Shown here piece after piece: positions 31,771 to 44,200 of a stretch of DNA of 64,000 nt. The first letter of the stretch is position 1, and each line of letters starts with the position of its first letter. A program made the position numbers and the translations under genes. Source of the DNA: Corticium candelabrum (taxonomy: Eukaryota; Porifera; Homoscleromorpha; Homosclerophorida; Plakinidae); assembly GCF_963422355.1 (NCBI RefSeq), contig NC_085099.1:6707125-6771124 (forward strand), read 5' to 3'. The notes under the pieces are model-generated. The model was not told where the DNA came from, searched no databases, and saw only the letters and a list, made by a program, of their open reading frames with translations.

Positions 31771-33354
31771 GTTGCCGTAAAGGGATTGTCTTGCTCTCAG
31801 TTCACAACTTATCATTTTCCACTACAGCCACACAGTCTACGGAAACAGCCCACGCGTTATCTTTCAAAACAAGACCCAGATTATATGCATCTCGTTGTGT
31901 TACAATGTTCCGTATTCGGGTGCTTGATATGTCAACTACTTTACTGATAATCTGTGTAGCCACCAGAGCTTTTTCTTCTCCATTGTCGCAACGTTTAGTG
32001 AAAAGGAGGTTTGGAGCATAAATTCAACAATAGGTAGGATGCAACAGAGGACGAGTTTCGTAGGAGAGGGACGGAAGTGGACGTGCTTTGATGCTGTCAC
32101 CGCCATGGCGCCTCACTTCGTGAATTTCGTCCTAGAAAATGAGATGACCAGCTACTCTGTTTCGATCAGCATAGGATGCAGTGTATCTTAGTCGATTACT
32201 AACAGCAGTTTGTGTTGGTCTCGTGATTTCTTTTGCACAGGAGGGGATGATGAAACGGACGGAAATGACTGATCTTGAAATGCACGGTGTGTGGTAAGTA
32301 CATTCACTACGAAGTACGGGCGCTTTTGTATGAATCTTCAGGCCTTCAGGTGTGCGCTGATTGTTTTGGAGGCAATTTTTTGTCATCTAGGGTGCAGGCA
32401 AGACGATTTTTGTCTAGATGGTTTTGTGCCTTACTGGTTGGGAGCGGACTTTTGAACCTCCTGTGCATTTAGCTCCACTGCTAGAAGGCAATTTGTTTCC
32501 CTCATGCTATTGCATTGATGTTTTTCTTTACACTTTGCAAGAGCAGCACCAAACCGCTGCTTGTGAAGGTGTCTATCAGTTGCATGAAATACGAGTTTCG
32601 TCGACTCTGGTCAGCTCTTGTGACAAACAGTAGGAGGGGCTGATGGTAGTAGGCGGGACTTAGGCTTTTGAGCTTTGCTAGATGCTTACCCGTACTCGTT
32701 GTTCCGCGTATTTCAGTCAGCAAACGTTGTACAAGCACTCTGACAAGTTGTACAACGTTGTACAAGCACCTTTACTCTATTGTACCTGTAGCTGAACGTT
32801 GTTACATTGGGAAAAGAACGTCGAACAACTAAAGGGGTCCTTGTCGTTAAATCTTGCCATAGCAATGCAAGTAACCCAGTGTGAGCATTCACATTCGATA
32901 ACAGGTATAAAGTCAAGACAACCAATCGTTTCCGCTGATGTTTGCGCTTTGGGATTATCCGGGTACTTTTGAAAGATAGACTACGTAGTTGTTCCGTGCA
33001 CTGACAGAAGCCGAACAACGAGCATTCGTCTAAGAAGAGCTCACAGCTCTTCAGTCAGTAATTGAATTTACAGACTACTTCATGCAGACTAGTCACAGGT
33101 GCTCCAATGCAGCCAGCTGCAAGGTCGCAGATGTGATTGAGGTGTCTTAGTACACCAAGAGATTCGTGGTAGGATTAGTGTTTCTCATGTATTAGTTAGC
33201 CAGAAGAGGTGCACAAAAGCAAATATGCCCAACCGGTCTTGTGAAATGGATTAGAGTCACGTGATGTAATAAACTGCATGGCATTCTCCGACCACAACTT
33301 AAATTTGTCTGCTGTAAATTTCTTTTAGATGGTATCTTGTCACTCTTCAATCTA
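31771..33354. other. Intergenic, weak signals only
   Basis: A plus-strand frame at 32275-32472 carries two C-x2-C pairs (KCTVCGK and VCADCFGG), a possible zinc-ribbon fragment of unknown origin. Around 32722-32770 a short ACGTTGTACAAGCAC motif is repeated. No gene was recognised. Confidence 0.4.
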
Positions 33355-33805
33355 ATAGCCCATTCACACTAGCGTTTGTAACTGTGCCAGCACGGTGCGC
33401 CACAGTTTGGTTCGGCTTCACTTCGCAGTGTGAACGCCGGCTAGACTGAACTGAACCAAACCAAACCGTGTTGAGCTGGCTCACCTCAAGCTACCGTGCC
33501 ACCACGGTTCGGTTCAGTAGTCCAGTGAAAACTTGTCTCTGAGACCTCGGTGTTGTACATCTCACTGCGATGGACTGCTGAGATGCCAATTAAAACAGGA
33601 CAATCGCATCTTGCCTACAATCCATCACAAGAACTATCCGGATATGCACAGTTAGCTGAATACACGCCCACTTTCTTTGACTACGCACCCTCAGCGCGCT
33701 TTCAGCCTTTGTCAGTGTGAGCGCAGGCCAACACGGTTAGCTGACGCGGTTCGGTTTGGTTTGGCTCGGTTAGGCTACCTAACCATGCTAGTGTGAACAG
33801 GCTAT
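33355..33805. mobile_element. TA-flanked MITE
   Basis: The inverted ends are ATAGCC(C/T)(A/G)TTCACACTAGC, bordered by TA (33353-33354 and 33806-33807). The inner part has G/C-rich imperfect palindromes (CGGTTCGG and AACCAAACCAAACC types). It is 451 bp and non-coding. Confidence 0.7.
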
Positions 33806-34279
33806 TATACTACTCTCTGTTTGCTCTAACGAAAATCCGCTCTAGTTCTGCTGTCTGGTTGTCTTACATTATGTTTTTATAGTGTCAATTGAAACCACAT
33901 GCTCTACCATTTCATTTTTGTACAGTTGAATTCCAAGGTTGTATCTACACTACAACAAACTACGAAAATGAAAACTGCATATCAAAGACTAAATGCAGAG
34001 TAGTCTTTGTTATTGGGCTCAAACAGGACGTTCTAGCTGCTACTGTAAGTGTCTAATTGTGGTCCTACGTGGAGTGGATAATAGCGATAATGGAACACCT
34101 GATGGGTGAATTCTCATTTGAACCTTGCTAATCCAAACAGCCTCGTGCCAAGCCCTGTTCGCATTAGTGAAGTTTTTTTTGTTCAGATTACCAAGAATGC
34201 CAAAACGGGTAGCCTTGAAGGTCCAGACCTTGCCTCGGACACCAGACCATTGGCACATTTAGGTATGTCTTTACACATA
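33806..34279. other. Intergenic, nothing recognised
   Basis: No open frame with exon borders or repeat end was supported. Confidence 0.4.
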
Positions 34280-34663
34280 CCGTACAAGATAAAACATTGG
34301 CGGAAATTTATTTTGGCGGTTTGCTAAGAAATTGACGGACAAAGCATATTGGCAGATTTTATTTGGCGGGTGGACATTGTTGTTTAATAACTGATATATG
34401 TCTTACCATAAGTGGTGTTGATGTGTTTGTGATTGACAGCTGTGTTCGGGCTCACATTTCCCTAACTTACTGCATGGTCTTCAACTACTGCTTAGGCACA
34501 ACAGACGGCAAGCAGGGATTACCTATACCATCTTGCTGATCCACGTGCCTGATGACGTCAACATATCCCATAGGCCAAATTAATGGCGAAGTTTATATTG
34601 GCGGTGCTGAAAAATCCGCCAATCCACCAAAATAATTTCCCACCAATGTTTCATCTTATACGG
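34280..34663. mobile_element. TA-flanked MITE with CCGTA ends
   Basis: TA at 34278-34279 and 34664-34665. The inverted ends CCGTA(C/T)AAGAT(A/G)AAACATTGG continue for about 40 bp with a GGCGG/GGTGG variant. It is 384 bp and non-coding, and resembles the 20672-21081 and 44604-45062 units in its first bases. Confidence 0.75.
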
Positions 34664-35067
34664 TATGTTATGTTTGTGGTAAAGCAGAGTGGAAGATAAC
34701 GCTTTGACACCGGATATTGTCAGGTCAAAACAAGTCCATGTCCGGCCATAAATTGTGTTGACCGAACACTGATTACTGCATGGAAAGGTCACACAAATGG
34801 CATGATCCGGACATTCATGAGCCAGACTTAAGGGTAACTGCAAAGCAAAAATCAAAAATTCTTCTATGTTGGAAATTGATAGTTCTAGTTCCATACATGA
34901 CAGGAAAAATAGTTTTAGATTTTAAGTTAAGTCTTTGCTGAGATATAGCAGGTCAAAGTTGCTTCCAGTTCTTCTAGTTCCGGTAACGGGCGTGGTGTAT
35001 GCACATGTCACAGAGGAGAGACTTCACACTAGCGTGTACTGTCCACAAAGGAATCTGTGGCAAAAGA

Positions 35068-35276
35068 ATGGTTCGGTGTTGCGTGGCTGCAGGATGCACC
35101 AATTCACACAAGTCATATGCAAGCGTTTTTCAATTTCCGAATATCTCCAAGCTAAGAAAAGAGTAGAAATCGCAAATAAGGAGGACAATTGCAGAGACTT
35201 TTGTCTCATCCTGGCGACTACTACTGAGTACGACGCAGCCTACTGAGTGGACAGGAGTCTGTAGTAGCCACTTTTA
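35068..35276 (+). pseudogene. THAP-domain remnant of element F
   Basis: From the ATG: MVRCCVAAGCTNSHKSYAS, an FQFP motif, KLRKE then a TAG exactly where the conserved THAP Trp is expected, and the C-x2-H end GVCSSHF. All four metal ligands are visible. The TAG makes this copy untranslatable beyond residue 31. In element G the TAG codon is TGG (Trp). Confidence 0.75.
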
Positions 35277-35450
35277 GAATGATTGCTTTGAGATACGTAC
35301 AGCCAGGTCTATTCATGAACTTGGTCTGGGTTGTAGAAGAGCAAAATTGAGGCCACCATTTTCCATCTACCTGCCTCCACGCTTCAAGGTCACAGCACTC
35401 CGCAAAACAAAAGGAGAGCCGCATTTGAAAAGCGGGAAAAATGAGGTTAA

Positions 35451-36630
35451 CCCTTTTCGAACCGCGCTCCTAAATAATATTACGTAGAGATTACCGACAT
35501 TCTGGCGGGATCACGTATATCACCAAGAATGTACTTATTGGGTAGCGCACGCACGTAAGCTACATTCCGCTTACCTATTATTCGCAATTGTAGCAACATT
35601 ATAGACACGAAAATTACAATACATACACAGTTGAAAAGCCTGTTAATTGCACTTTCGAATGATACAATTCTCGTAGCTATTGATGATTGTTTTGATACGT
35701 TCACGTCGACTTCCTGTCTACGCTACACTAATTGAGTCGCCACTGTCTTCATCATCGAGAAGATCTGCTTTCTGGTGCGTCGAATTGTCATCTAGAGAGC
35801 TAATAAACGTAGAATATTAGAAAACGGTTTGAAAGATTGTTCTAGACTGCATTCTCTAACCAAAACATATGGGTACATAGCCATAGCAACAGAGGACATG
35901 CCATTGCTATGGACATAACTTAAAATTCTTGCCAACAGCTAACGGCCAAACTTGCAAAACAGTTACTGAAACGCTTACTGAAAAGATCGTGAAAAAGCGA
36001 AACATTTAGACATCCAAATGATATACTTACATCACGGTGCGTCATCGCTGTCTTCATAAACGGAAAATCTCACTTGTTCTCCGTTGCATCGGCCTCAAAT
36101 GATGCGTTTGAAGCGAAACACACATAAGAAACGTCTGAATGCATTGTTTTTGCCTCTAAAGTCTTGGCGAAATGTCCTCGAAGAACAACGTACGGCCAGG
36201 GCGTCGTGCACCGTCTCAGCAAAAATTGTGACGAAGGCACGTGTGCCGCTAAAATTTGGCCTATGTATAGGCACGCCCAAAGGGTGTGTCTAATGGCTAA
36301 AAATATTTTTATTGGCTACCGAAGCACAGGAAGATGCCTATTCAACTCCAAAGTCACGTGGTCTGTAATAAGACATGGTGTGACGTCATCACAACAAGCG
36401 ATATCTGGCAATTGCGATCACGTAGACAGCTCAAAGTAGGCTCATTCAAAGAGAATTTATTAGCAATTTGTTTAATCTATAATTTTGTCGATGGAAAGTA
36501 AGGCTCCATCTCGGGGGAAACGGCAATGCAAACCCGGGTACTAAACGGAGGCGGAGTAAAGGTAATTTAGCATGTGATCGAACTTGACAAAACGTAGTCT
36601 AGTGTGCACTATTGACAGGTACTGGAAGGG
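35451..36630. mobile_element. piggyBac-like MITE nested in element F
   Basis: TTAA at 35447-35450 and 36631-36634. The ends are CCCTTTTCGAACC and its imperfect inverse CCCTTCCAGTACC. CCC/GGG ends at TTAA fit piggyBac. It is 1180 bp with no clear transposase. Element G lacks it and reads through the corresponding site, giving an empty-site comparison. Confidence 0.65.
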
Positions 36631-37497
36631 TTAAGGAAGAATCTTGTGCAGGACTAAAAGTACTGCAAATGGCTAGGAGAGATCAGACTCTTGATGACTA
36701 CATTTGCGTGTAGGTGCTATCCTCATGTGTAGTGAATGCAGTCATATGCATTACAGTATACTGTACGGTGAAGTCAAACCTTGCGTCAACGTGAATTCAA
36801 CATACGAATGTCAACTCACTAGTGCACTGTGCCACTATATTGTCGCTAGTATTCGACATTATTATCATGTCATTATTTGAGACAACCTCAAATATGTTGA
36901 CAGCACACGCTCTCCACACGAGTATGTATTCATCATCTCACAACAACCGCAGCTGCACCTGTGGTGGTTGTTTACTTACCCGGATGTGCATCGATTACAT
37001 TTGCTACTCTTACTTCTGCTTGCAATTGGTGACAGGCTATCGGGTAGCCTGTCCTCTTCCTTGTCCGCTTCCAAGGCAGCAGGCGATCTCAAAGCTTTAG
37101 AGATACTGTTGCTGAGCTTGAACCTGTGTGGTCTTGTCACTGTAATGGCTCCCAGCAGATCTTCTTTATCCTGCAGTTCATGCGATGACGGAACGTTATC
37201 ATCACGTGAAAACCTCTGGAGGGCTCTTCAGAAGAATTAACTGTTGCTGCCATTGCCTCTACCGTAGCAGCATTGCCATGGATATGAAGATGTAGTCATT
37301 TTACAGGCGCACACGCGTCTCCCTTCTGTGACGTGTACATACACCACGGCCATTACCGGAACTTGAAGAACTGGAAGCAACTTTGACCTGCAATATCTCA
37401 GCGAAGACTGAACTTAAAAATCTAAAGCTATTTTTCCTGTCATGTATGCAACTAAAACAATCGATGTCCAACATTTTTGCATTGCAGTTACCCTTAA

Positions 37498-39551
37498 ATC
37501 AGTATGTGCACTGTAGGAGTGTATGGTTTCTTACTGTATATCTAAGCTTCTGTGCGGAGTGGTGAGACAGGTTACTGAGACAAGAATTGCAGGAAGAACC
37601 ATGCACTACAATTAAGGACTTGGGAGACGTTACCTACTTAGTACAGTAGCTCAGTAATTGGTTATTTACGTAATGAGTGCATTCTTCCTTTTTGTGCTCT
37701 AATAATTGTTTAGCCAGAGGGGGAGGATCTCCAAACAAAATTCAGATTGCCAAAACTAAACACAAATTTTCGCCTGTTGCACAGCACCACACATGAGGAG
37801 ACCCTGATAGTTGTGACAACAGAGCCCTCAAGGTGGTACCAAAACATCCTGATTTGTAAATGTTTTGTTTCTGTGTATGTGGTCAGAAAGCGCACAGTGA
37901 AGGGCCAGTAATTGCAATGATTAACAGGAAAGAAAACAAGTGATAAGAGTGCCATTCACCAGGTTTGTAAGTATGCAGTGATGCACCAGTCATGCACTGT
38001 CTTTGACTTTTCATGAACATGATCATCTATAGTCAATTGTTTACAGTCCTGTATGTTCTGCTATTGTCTCACACAATATTAAAGGTGCCCGCTTACGAAT
38101 TCACGTGCACGCACAGACACACCCATGCAAACTTGAAATCATGCCTTCATCCACAAATTTACTATTTACCAGTTTGAGACAGCTTGCTGTTGAATGACAA
38201 AGCAATTTCTCAATATTTTTCTTGTTGCACGGGGTCTGGAACTTTGAGGCCAGTAGCTACCATGCACGATAGATGCATGATCCGAGTTGTCGGCGGTGTC
38301 CAGTACCTCTCCATGGCTACTTTCATGCTCCGAGTTTCGGATGTCATCATGGTAGTACGATAATGCTCTGGTTTCCATTCATTTCCGGGTCACTTGCAAC
38401 AAGAAAACGATAGACAAAGTGCTTGTCATTCAGCACAAGCTATTTCAAGATGGTAAATGGTAAATGTGTAGATAAAGAACCTAGCACACTTGTTAGCTTT
38501 CTCGAAATATCAAGTACGAGGAGCGAAACTGCCGTGGCAGACAAGAATGCGATCCGCCTTTCTCTTTGCACTAGGAATAAAGACTATGTCATAGAGCGTA
38601 GTCCACCCTAAGATGTTTGCTTGCTCTGCTTCGTTATGACATAACTTGAAATCGTGGCTCTTTTTCAAGTTTTCGTGGGTGTGTTTGCGTGTGCTCAGTG
38701 AATCATGAGAAGGCACCTCATGTAGCAGGTGCCCATGCAACATTCACTGAGCACACGTATTTTAGTATGTTGTCTCAAAGTTCTATATATTGCAGTGCTT
38801 TGAATGTGAATAATAGCAATAGAGCATTGTTTTGCAGGACCAGGACTGAATTTGAGAACATGGTTTTTAAATAATGGGCGTGGTCTGAAATGGGGCGTGG
38901 TTTGGCAGCAATTAGCAAGGTTCGACTGTAAATAATCATTGCCAGGAAGTCACAGCAATCGTGATGGTGTTGAGAGTTTCCATTGAGGATTGGGAAGCTT
39001 GGGTGGGAACTGTTGACAAGCACTAATTTTATGGTACTGTAATAAGTCAATAACAGTTTGAGCCTACAGTAGTATCTGTATTAACAGTATTTATACTATT
39101 TGATACAAGGATCAGTATATGCAGCTTTACTGTTACTAGTCATTCAAGTGAATAATTGTCTATAATCAGCATGTCGAAAGACTCGAAACACGACTCAACT
39201 TTGCTTTTACTGTTTAGTTTCATAATTTTGTTTTACGTACATCATTATAGTTTCTAATATCATCTACTCCACAGACAATACGTAATATGTGGGAGAACCA
39301 TTATAACATGGAAACTAGTCTGATTTTCAATCTCAAACTCCGTTGTAGACACTTATACCCCGTTTACACAAGCACTTGTAAGCAGGTCTTTGTCTTTGCG
39401 AGCCAGCTGTTTCCTGTCTGATACAAATTATAGTGTTGTTGATTTTTTAAAAATGATGAATTTATTTCCACTGCAGACAGTTGTGTCTCTTAGGAGTGCA
39501 ATGAATTGCCTCAGCTTGTGTAATGCCTTACCGAACTTTTGTGCTCACGTA
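37498..39551. other. Intergenic or 5' intron, no exon supported
   Basis: Upstream exons of INCENP should lie somewhere to the left of 41246, but none was recognised. A plus-strand frame at 38450-38611 (MVNGKCVDKEPST start) has no similarity to the INCENP amino terminus. Short imperfect hairpins around 38690-38755 (GTGCTCAGTGAAT / ATTCACTGAGCAC) were seen. Confidence 0.4.
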
Positions 39552-39560
39552 GCTGTTGAG

Positions 39561-40599
39561 TAGCCTCGTTCCCAGACTCGCGTGAGCCTGGCAGTGTCCG
39601 GTTCCCATATGACAATTTCAGCCTCCCGTGAGTCTGGACTTACCGTGCCTACTTTCACACACTTACTTCACTAAGTGTCACCTCACGTCATAGCCTTGGC
39701 TCCCCATGTGACTCAATAGTACCTACGTCACAAACTCACTTAGCTTGTATCTATCTAATGTGTGACCCAGCAGATTGTGTATCACGCCCAAGCCTCCAAA
39801 CAGCGCATGGTGACTCTCCATGGTGAGTGATTCACCATGTTCAAATCTCAAGACGACTTCAGCATGTGGAAAGGTGAGTGTATTCTTACGTTATTGTTCT
39901 ACTCTTGTAGACTGGTGAGCCTGCCAAGTCTAGTTACAGCGATCCGGACTTCGCGTGTAGTTCACTCGTTGATTGTGCGGACAAAGATGTCTTTTCCCTC
40001 TAGGATGGCCCTGGAGACTTCAAGTTTACCCTCCCGAAGTCATCATAATTGAAAACACGAAGACCGGACTGCAATTCCACGTCAATGTGTCTCTCATTGC
40101 CATTGCGCGCCCTACTGGCCTTTACAATAGAGTCTGCGCACTAGCAAGGGCCATGCAGATAGTGGATGTGCGACGAAACAACGAGGGAACTACATGCGAA
40201 GTCCAGATCGCTGTAACTAGACTTGGCAGGCTTGCCAGTCTACAAGAGTAGGACAATAACGTAGGAATACCCTCACCTTTTCCACATGCTGAAGTCGTCT
40301 TGAGATTTGTAGAGCGTGAACGTGGTGAATCACTCACCGTGGAGAGTCACCATGCACTGTTTGGAGGCTTGGGCATGATACACAATCTGCTGGGTCACAC
40401 ATTAGATAGATATAAGCTAATTGAGTTTGTGACGTAGGTACTATTTAGTCACGTAGGGTGCCAAGGCTATGATGTGGGGTGACACTTAGTGAAGTAAGTG
40501 TGTGAAAGTAAGCGCAGTGAGTCCAGACACACGGAAGGCTGAAATTGTCATACGAGAATCGGACACTGCCAGGCTCACGTGACTCTGGGGACGAGGCTA
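39561..40599. mobile_element. Foldback element 2 with 9-bp target duplication
   Basis: The ends TAGCCTCGT(T/C)CCCAGA(C/G)TC are inverted copies, and the whole arms (about 39561-39975 and 40170-40599) pair as reverse complements around a loop of about 190 bp. The 9-mer GCTGTTGAG occurs directly outside both ends (39552-39560 and 40600-40608). Long inverted arms with a 9-bp duplication are typical of Mutator-like foldback elements. No transposase was seen. Confidence 0.8.
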
Positions 40600-40608
40600 G
40601 CTGTTGAG

Positions 40609-41245
40609 TGTTTTTGGATATGATATGGCATGGTGACACTGAGTCTTTATTTAGCATTCATCACGTCTAAATTTGGCTGCATTTATTAGCCCACATTATG
40701 CCAAACAGTTTAAGTTAAAGTAGGGTTTTGGGGTTCCTTAGTAAGTTAGTTACAATTGAAATATGTTTGAAACAATTCCATGATGTCCACACAAACCTTT
40801 CTTGAGAGATTTGCGATCTTACCAAAAACAAATGTCTTGTTGTTCACCAAGATCAGGCAAAGTACTAACAGCTGGAACTTGCTGTGTAAGTATAATTATG
40901 TAACGGGAAGTCTCAGTATTTACCTTAGATACAGAGAGACAACACAAAATAGCTGCAGCTCACACTGTTGGTGTTTCTCAAAAGCAGTCATGAATTGCAT
41001 GGAATTCAAACGCGGCTTAGTATATGTCAAATTTACTCGATTGCACATGGCAATTAGAAATAATTCTTTGGTCGCAAGTCCAAAACTCACATGCAAACGC
41101 GAGTGATTTAGTCGCACTGTACAACCCTGGCATGTGTGTTTGCAAGGGTGGGCAGGTGGATGTAGTATGTCCATGTGTTCAGGTAAATATGAGTGTATTC
41201 CAAAGTGTGCTAATGTATAATAGATGTATCAATCTTTCTCTCTAG
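40609..41245. other. Region upstream of the first INCENP exon found
   Basis: Nothing recognised except the pyrimidine-rich acceptor TCTTTCTCTCTAG ending at 41245. Confidence 0.5.
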
Positions 41246-44200
41246 ATGACTCAGGTATGTTTGTGCATACAGCAAATGAAAGAGATAGAAACATTGATTA
41301 TGAGCATCATAAAAGTATCTTTTGTATTGAATTATACCAATGCACCATACATGTACCTACAGATTTTTTTATAGATGTGAAAATTGCATCTGTACATGGA
41401 ATTGCTATGCCGCAGGCTACTGATTTATTTGTCACCACTGCCAAACACCAAAACGAAGATCGTGTTAGCGAAACATCTTCTGTAGAAAGTAGTTCAGGGC
41501 TGGAGCAGACTGCTGATCCTTTGACTACATGTATGAATGACCAGTGGAATGACACTGTATCTCAGTTTACTACCTTGACATTATATGTGCCCTCTCAAGA
41601 GCAGAAAGATGGCAAGCCTGGCATCCCTGACATGAAACAGGAAGATGTTCATGTTACAGATACTGTGTCTTCAGAGCAGGCTACTTATCGTTTGGCACTT
41701 GATCAGCAAGAAGTAGAAGCTACAATTGCAACAGCTGTGTCTCCAGTGGTTTTGTCTACACGAATACCAACAAAAGGAACCCTACATGGAACACCTTTGT
41801 CTACAAAAACAGCTATGCCACCATTGAAACAGGATGTTCAAATCGTCTACAATGAAACAGAGCAACAAGACAACAAGCTAAGTCCAATCTCGCAATTTTC
41901 AAATTATTTTACTGGTGTTCAAGGGCAAGGTAAGACATGAGACCCTGCTGTTGATATCAATCATTTGCTATTAGAAATATTGGGATCTCTTCCAGAACCA
42001 CATTCTTGTCATTCGCCAGTTCAGTTGATGCAACAAGAAGCTGCAGATGAAAGTAATCATTTGGTTTCTATTTCCAAGCAGATTGAAAACCATCAATCGG
42101 GAACACCAGTGGACTCTACAACATCAATTACAGGTATACTGTAGTGTAATCATGAAATTTTCTTAAGCAATTTAATTTGTAAATTTTGAAAATTTTGTAA
42201 ATAAGACAAAGTTTTAAAATTTAATATCCTACAAATTTAAGTGGCCACTAATTCCATATTGACATCACGTAGGTCAGGTGACTTTCTCATGTCATGCAAT
42301 CTCGTAGTCTTTGCGCAGTTGACGCGGGAATTGATTTGCAAGAGGCGTCTGTAAGCCCATGCTCATTTGCGAGTTCTGTCGATCCTTTGTACACGTGCTC
42401 TAAAGTTGGCAGACACACAAACCATTTTGCCTTCTTTGTTTCCTATGCATTTGGTTCAGGCAGAAATGGCGTACTTTTTGGGAGCCAGATACAGTGTACT
42501 TGTTCTGCAGGCTAGGGATGGCCTTACACAGTCACGAGAAGAAAGACTTCAGTATGATCAGAGACAGGCAGACATGTGACTAGGGTACCAAAGCATCTTC
42601 TACTGCTATCATGAGTACCCTTAACAGAATAACACTGAAGCTACCTGCAAGCGAGATGTTGGTGGAAGTGTCAACTCTGTTCTGAGGGTGTCAGAAGCTT
42701 CCGCGCACTGACGACAAATGACTTACAAGATGTAGCCAACAAATTTTCTCACATACGAAATTCCATCAATGTGAATACACGAAAGTTGATTGCCTACTAA
42801 AATTTCCAGGATTACAGTACTTTTGTGTATGTTTTTATTAGCATTCAGTTAAGTTTCATGTGATATTTGAGGCACACAAGTCACTACTAGTAGACTGATG
42901 ATCATCACAGGACGGGCATATTTAGTTACAATTTCAGCTTATTGCACGAGCTTGCTCTTATGCAACACAGTCTGCTTTATGAATTGCCACCTGATCTAAT
43001 ATTAAAATCAAATGAAATAAGGAATTTGAAAATCTGATCAGATATATTCAAAGTAAGCAGTTGTAGTTTCATGATGTATGCCATGTCAAACAGGAGCATA
43101 CTGTATATCATGTACATTTTAGTGCATACAAAATTTTGGTTAAACATATTTATGGTAGAGATAACACTAGCAAATGTACACCATATAGCAATTTCATCTA
43201 GTACTGAAACAGCAACTGAGGACGATTTGATTACAAAATCTTTTTCTCAGCCATAGTCAAGATTATGAAGCACTTAGGATTTCTGTAGTCTGCCTCTGGA
43301 TCAGAATCAAGTTCAGTACAGCTCTACAGGCTCAAACTGTCCTCAGGGTCACATTCTATTTCAAAGCAATAGGGAACAGAAGCAAGTGCAGATGATACAT
43401 ACACAAACATAAGCTATTTATTCATCATCATGCGAAACAAAGTGTCTTGGTTGACACATCCTCAAGTTAGCAGCTTAAGTTAATATCAATAAGCATTCAT
43501 TAAAACAAAGAAATGTACTAACAAAAACAGGGCAGTTAAAATTATCAATTTCACTTGTAGTTTTGTGGGAATTTCCATTAATTGAAGCAACACTACTCAG
43601 TAAAGTAATATTTGTTGTTCCTCTTTAGTTAATCTTGTCAATGGTCAACCACAAACATCAGTTGACTATGAGAGTGGTCAGTCAATCTTCCCATTACATC
43701 ATGGCAAAGTAAGTAGAATGGTGCCATAATGTTGGAGTTGTCTTAAGAAACTGGTTTGTATATACTTCCTAAATAACAATTATTTAGGTCTGTACAGTGA
43801 CTCCTGCAAGCAGGGGCATTTCAACACGATTAGATTTGCGAACAGAAACAGTTGTGAAGAACCTTGTAACAACTGTGAAGAGCTTTGTGGTAAGGAATAC
43901 ACCCACCAAGGACCAACAACTTCACAAGATGAGTAGGTTTAAGGAGGCTGTGGAGCAGAAGAAAAGAAAAATCAGTGAATACCAACGTGAGTTGCAAGCC
44001 AAACGATTGAAAAGGAATGAGGATATGAAAAAGTGAGTTAACATTAATAGTTTTGGCAATATACCATAGCTTAGCCATACCAAGCCCTGGGCATCAAATC
44101 TTTTTTCAAAACAGCGGGATCCAATTTTGCCTATATAAAAATCCCAGGCATCCATTGGTTAAAGCCATCAGCTATTAATTATTCTACAGTAGTGCAAAAT

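Larger units (their letters stand above)
34832..37493 (+). mobile_element. Kolobok-like TTAA element F with THAP remnant
   Basis: TTAA at 34828-34831 and 37494-37497. The inverted ends are GGGTAACTGCAA(A/T)GCAAAAAT. A broken THAP frame lies at 35068-35276. It is collinear with element G (45175-46685) in its left ~620 bp and right ~850 bp, but a further TTAA-flanked element (35451-36630) is inserted in F. Without that insertion F would be about 1.48 kb, close to G's 1.51 kb. Confidence 0.8.

Noticed and set aside
32275..32472. Zinc-ribbon gene
   Set aside because: Only two C-x2-C pairs in a short frame without exon borders; noted as a weak signal within the intergenic entry.
38423..38611. INCENP first exon
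   Set aside because: An open frame with an ATG, but no resemblance to the conserved INCENP amino terminus and no convincing donor.
43071..43256. Extra INCENP exon
   Set aside because: Joining at the acceptor near 43200 in the required phase gives a stop within a few codons.
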